NCBI GenBank assembly: GCA_023410295.1
Contig: JAEYPY010000125.1
Location: forward strand, 1-24,643
Reading direction: 5' to 3'
Origin: Pseudomonadota bacterium
Lineage (GTDB): Bacteria; Pseudomonadota; Alphaproteobacteria; Caulobacterales; Aquidulcibacteraceae
DNA length: 24,643 nucleotides
Positions 22,834 to 24,643 of the stretch are shown here, one piece after another. Both the position numbers and the translations under genes were made by a program. Each line of letters begins with the position of its first letter. Within the stretch, counting starts at the first letter, position 1. The notes beneath the pieces are model-generated. The model ran no database searches, was not told the DNA's origin, and saw only the letters and a program-made list of their open reading frames with translations.

Positions 22834-22930
22834 CCGTCTCTCCCTACGCCGGTGCAAACCGGATCAGGTTCGGCGGGTCAGGGCGAAGCGGCCCAATCTC
22901 AGCTGACGTGTTCAGCCCCCCGGAGAACGG
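22834..22930 (-). ncRNA. TPP riboswitch upstream of the four-helix membrane protein
   Basis: On the minus strand, GGGGGGCTGA, CAGCTGAGATTGGG, ACCCGCCGAACCTGATCCGG and CACCGGCGTAGGGAGAG follow the THI-box order. CCGTTCTCC (complement of 22922-22930) pairs with GGAGAGACGG (complement of 22834-22843), apart from one bulged G. The outer helix thereby contains the Shine-Dalgarno and ends one base before the ATG at 22832. This predicts direct translational shut-off when TPP is bound. Confidence 0.95.
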
Positions 22931-22973
22931 CGCGATGCTAAGCCTGCGCGAGTTCCCGTCAAGCGCGTTGCGC

Positions 22974-23681
22974 TCAGCTTTGCTTCGGTTCGATCCAGAG
23001 CGCTTGGGCGCGGGCGATGGGTCGGCCGTCGCCGTGATAGAGCGCGGTGGCGGCGAGATGCTTGCGGCCTTCGCTTTTGATCGGCCAAGCGGCGACGATC
23101 AATTCTTCGCCGATGTTTGGACGTTCGCCGTCAATGACGGCGGTGAGGCGCGCGAGGAGGGCGGGCATTTCGCCGGCGCGCGGCAGCGACCAATAGCTCG
23201 GACAATCGAGCGCGGCGTGGATGAATTCATCGCCGACGCGCCCGCTTGCGTCGGCAAGATCGGCGCCGGGCGTCCAGGTGCACGCCACCATCGCGCGGCC
23301 CTCAACGGCGCCGGTGTAGAGCTCAAGGCCATCGTGCGCGGCGCGGCCCTGGCCGCAGACGAAGCAGGTCGGGTAGCGGTGATTGTGAAAGCCGACATAG
23401 CGCTTGGCGGCGTCGCGCGCTTCTTCGAGCGAGGGCGCTTGTTCGTACTGCAGATCGAACGCTGTCGGCGCGGCTTCACCGATGAGCGTTGCGCCGTCGT
23501 GGAGCGTGACGCGGTCGCCGTCGCGCGCGAGCGTCAACGGCTTTTCCAGCGGCGGGGGCACGCGCAGCGTCACTTCGGCTGCGCCTTCGATTTCGCGCGC
23601 CAGGATGCCGCTGACATAGCCGCCATTGCCGGAATTGGCCGGGCCATTGAAGCGGGGGGCGATGGTGATGCTGCGCGACAT
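22974..23681 (-). CDS. Hotdog-fold thioesterase-like protein
   Basis: A 235-residue cytoplasmic protein whose N-terminal segment RFNGPANSGNGGYVSGILA is the G-G-x-x-x-G region opening hotdog-fold acyl-CoA thioesterases. That region packs on the long central helix. A second half with ADLADASGRVGDEFIHAALDCPSYWSL, then LTAVIDGERPNIGEELIVAAWPI and a closing beta-strand YHGDGRPIARAQALWIEP, looks like a second hotdog repeat, so it may form a double-hotdog monomer. A CFVCGQG motif near residue 111 could bind a metal or be structural. The substrate is unknown; acyl-CoA is likely from the fold. It lies upstream of the TPP riboswitch on the same strand but has no apparent thiamine role. Confidence 0.7.
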   Translation of the reverse strand: MSRSITIAPRFNGPANSGNGGYVSGILAREIEGAAEVTLRVPPPLEKPLTLARDGDRVTLHDGATLIGEAAPTAFDLQYEQAPSLEEARDAAKRYVGFHNHRYPTCFVCGQGRAAHDGLELYTGAVEGRAMVACTWTPGADLADASGRVGDEFIHAALDCPSYWSLPRAGEMPALLARLTAVIDGERPNIGEELIVAAWPIKSEGRKHLAATALYHGDGRPIARAQALWIEPKQS

Positions 23682-23758
23682 CGCGTGAGCGTAGAGGCCG
23701 CTTGCCTCCGGTTCAATCGGCGCCGCACTGCTGCCATACTGGCGGACAAGGTGAGGCC

Positions 23759-23950
23759 ATGGGATCGGCGGCGGACTACACCATTATCGTCTTGCTCGTG
23801 GCGTTGGGCGTCGGGCTCTGGTCGGTGTTCGACCGGCTAGGGCAGATCGAGCGCGATGTGGCGGCGCTGAAGCGCAAGCTTGGCGTGACCGATGAGACGC
23901 CGGCGCCGCCGCCGCAACAGGACGAATTACCCGTGCGCCGCGAGCCATAG
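23759..23950 (+). CDS. Small single-helix membrane protein with short coiled coil
   Basis: A 63-residue protein starting MGSAADYTIIVLLVALGVGLW, one transmembrane helix. A short heptad-like segment follows (VFDRLGQIERDVAALKRKLG), then a Pro-rich tail. The start at 23759 is preferred to 23702 because AAGGTGAGG lies directly before it and the helix comes first. No family is recognised. Small membrane proteins of this form often act as assembly or regulatory subunits. Its 3' end overlaps the convergent aspartic protease gene by 24 bases. A frame in a gap between genes cannot be fully excluded, but the helix plus coiled-coil order and the good ribosome binding site favour a real gene. Confidence 0.6.
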   Translation: MGSAADYTIIVLLVALGVGLWSVFDRLGQIERDVAALKRKLGVTDETPAPPPQQDELPVRREP

Positions 23951-24643
23951 CCGCCGCTCGGCCGGATCGAGCGTGATGTTGAGCTGGCGCAAGAGCTCCA
24001 TGCCGATATTGCCGTGGCTGAAGCCTTCCATGAAGGTGAGGTGCGGATTGGTCAGCGTCAGCGGCCCGACACGCGCTTCGCCGGCGAGCGTGGCGCGATA
24101 GATGACGCGCTCGGTGTTGATCATGCGCGCGCGGCCGACTTCCTGGAGTGGTGTTGAGAGCGGCAGCGTGCTGGCGAGATCGTGCGGGACGGTAATGCTC
24201 GCGGGCGAGCCGGTGTCGAGGTGCGCCAGCATGCTAACGCCGCCGGGAAGTTCGAGCGGAATGCCGGGCAGAGGATAGTCCCCGCTGGTGTAGGGGATGG
24301 CTTCGCCGGCGGGGAGCGTCGCAGCGCTCTTCGGCAGGATGCGCATTTCACCTGCGCCGAAATCGAGCACGACGAGATCGCCGCTGAAGATGGCGGGCGA
24401 GAGCACGGCGATCGTATCTTGGCGCACCATTGGCAGCACGGCGGCGGTAAAGTCCGGGATCGCGACGCCATTGAGTGCGGCGTTGGAGACGAGCGTCATG
24501 TAGGCGTCGATCGGCGGGCCGCCGGCGCCGCTGGTGATTTGGATCGGCTCGTTGTGCGGCAAGGCGAGCGCTTCGGCGAGCGGCAGATGAAACGTTGAAC
24601 CAAAGGCGCCGGTGTCGAAGATGGCTTCGCCGCGGTCCACGCC
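23927..24643 (-). CDS. Pepsin/retropepsin-like aspartic protease (5' end outside window)
   Basis: The frame runs to the window edge, so the GTG at 24640 is internal and the start lies beyond it. Two catalytic D-T-G motifs are visible: AIFDTGAFGSTFHLP at the very start of the visible part and LAHLDTGSPASITVP about 130 residues later. Each is followed by the hydrophobic strands expected of an aspartyl protease lobe. This two-motif layout in one chain resembles bacterial retropepsin-like or pepsin-like proteins of the gag-asp/PF13650 group. The closing part (MEGFSHGNIGMELLRQLNITLDPAERRLWL) is also typical, with G-N-I-G-M-E-L-L-R close to the flap-side G-x-I-G-x-x-L-L element. An exported enzyme is likely, but a signal peptide cannot be checked here. 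Confidence 0.85.
   Translation of the reverse strand, partial: GVDRGEAIFDTGAFGSTFHLPLAEALALPHNEPIQITSGAGGPPIDAYMTLVSNAALNGVAIPDFTAAVLPMVRQDTIAVLSPAIFSGDLVVLDFGAGEMRILPKSAATLPAGEAIPYTSGDYPLPGIPLELPGGVSMLAHLDTGSPASITVPHDLASTLPLSTPLQEVGRARMINTERVIYRATLAGEARVGPLTLTNPHLTFMEGFSHGNIGMELLRQLNITLDPAERRLWLAAHG

Noticed and set aside
22233..23840. Long plus-strand frame (535 codons) across the riboswitches and two genes
   Set aside because: It reads through two TPP aptamers and opposite well-supported genes; composition is that of an antisense shadow.
1..24643. CRISPR array
   Set aside because: No run of regularly spaced identical repeats was seen on either strand.

Overview
The window is a GC-rich bacterial chromosome segment. 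Gene families, a Tat-type lipoprotein signal, overlapping start/stop codons and dispersed GC-rich palindromes fit an aerobic alphaproteobacterium, perhaps near Caulobacterales/Hyphomonadaceae. That placement is inferred from style and was not tested. Nearly all of it is ordinary, densely packed chromosome. The exception is a visibly AT-richer block at about 18650-20445.

Layout. 1-888: C-terminal part of an MFS transporter. 885-4951: the elongation factor P system, with epmB (KamA-like aminomutase), epmA (GenX/PoxA) and efp carrying a modifiable lysine; a GNAT enzyme and a secreted protein lie between them. 4961-7294: a same-strand run after efp holding an AAC(3)-I-like acetyltransferase, a class A beta-lactamase predicted to be a Tat lipoprotein, two tandem paralogous small proteins of unknown function, and an ArsC-family reductase; most of these junctions overlap. 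7319-9253: a secreted M61 peptidase. 9371-12099: a cobalamin riboswitch and a vitamin B12 uptake operon (btuF-btuC-btuD). 12096-13895: a FATP-type acyl-CoA synthetase. 13959-15962: an orphan hybrid histidine kinase. 16024-18359: a possible 29-residue membrane peptide, two lipoproteins of unknown function, and a hypothetical protein whose reading frame contains palindromic repeats.

18394-20371: a gene remnant without a start codon, followed by an AT-richer two-gene cassette: an OLD/AAA_15-like ATPase and a TOPRIM (DUF3226/DUF4435-like) protein three bases apart. It resembles the ATPase plus TOPRIM logic of PARIS and OLD-type anti-phage systems but is compact. It is the best candidate for an under-described defence system here.

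20446-22930: thiC with its TPP riboswitch, preceded on the same strand by a second TPP riboswitch controlling a four-helix membrane protein of unknown function. That protein is a candidate thiamine or thiamine-precursor transport component. 22974-24643: a hotdog-fold thioesterase-like protein, a small one-helix membrane protein and the main part of an aspartic protease cut by the window end.

Two cofactor systems (B12 import and thiamine synthesis) are each under a recognisable riboswitch. Three convergent gene pairs overlap through their stop codons.
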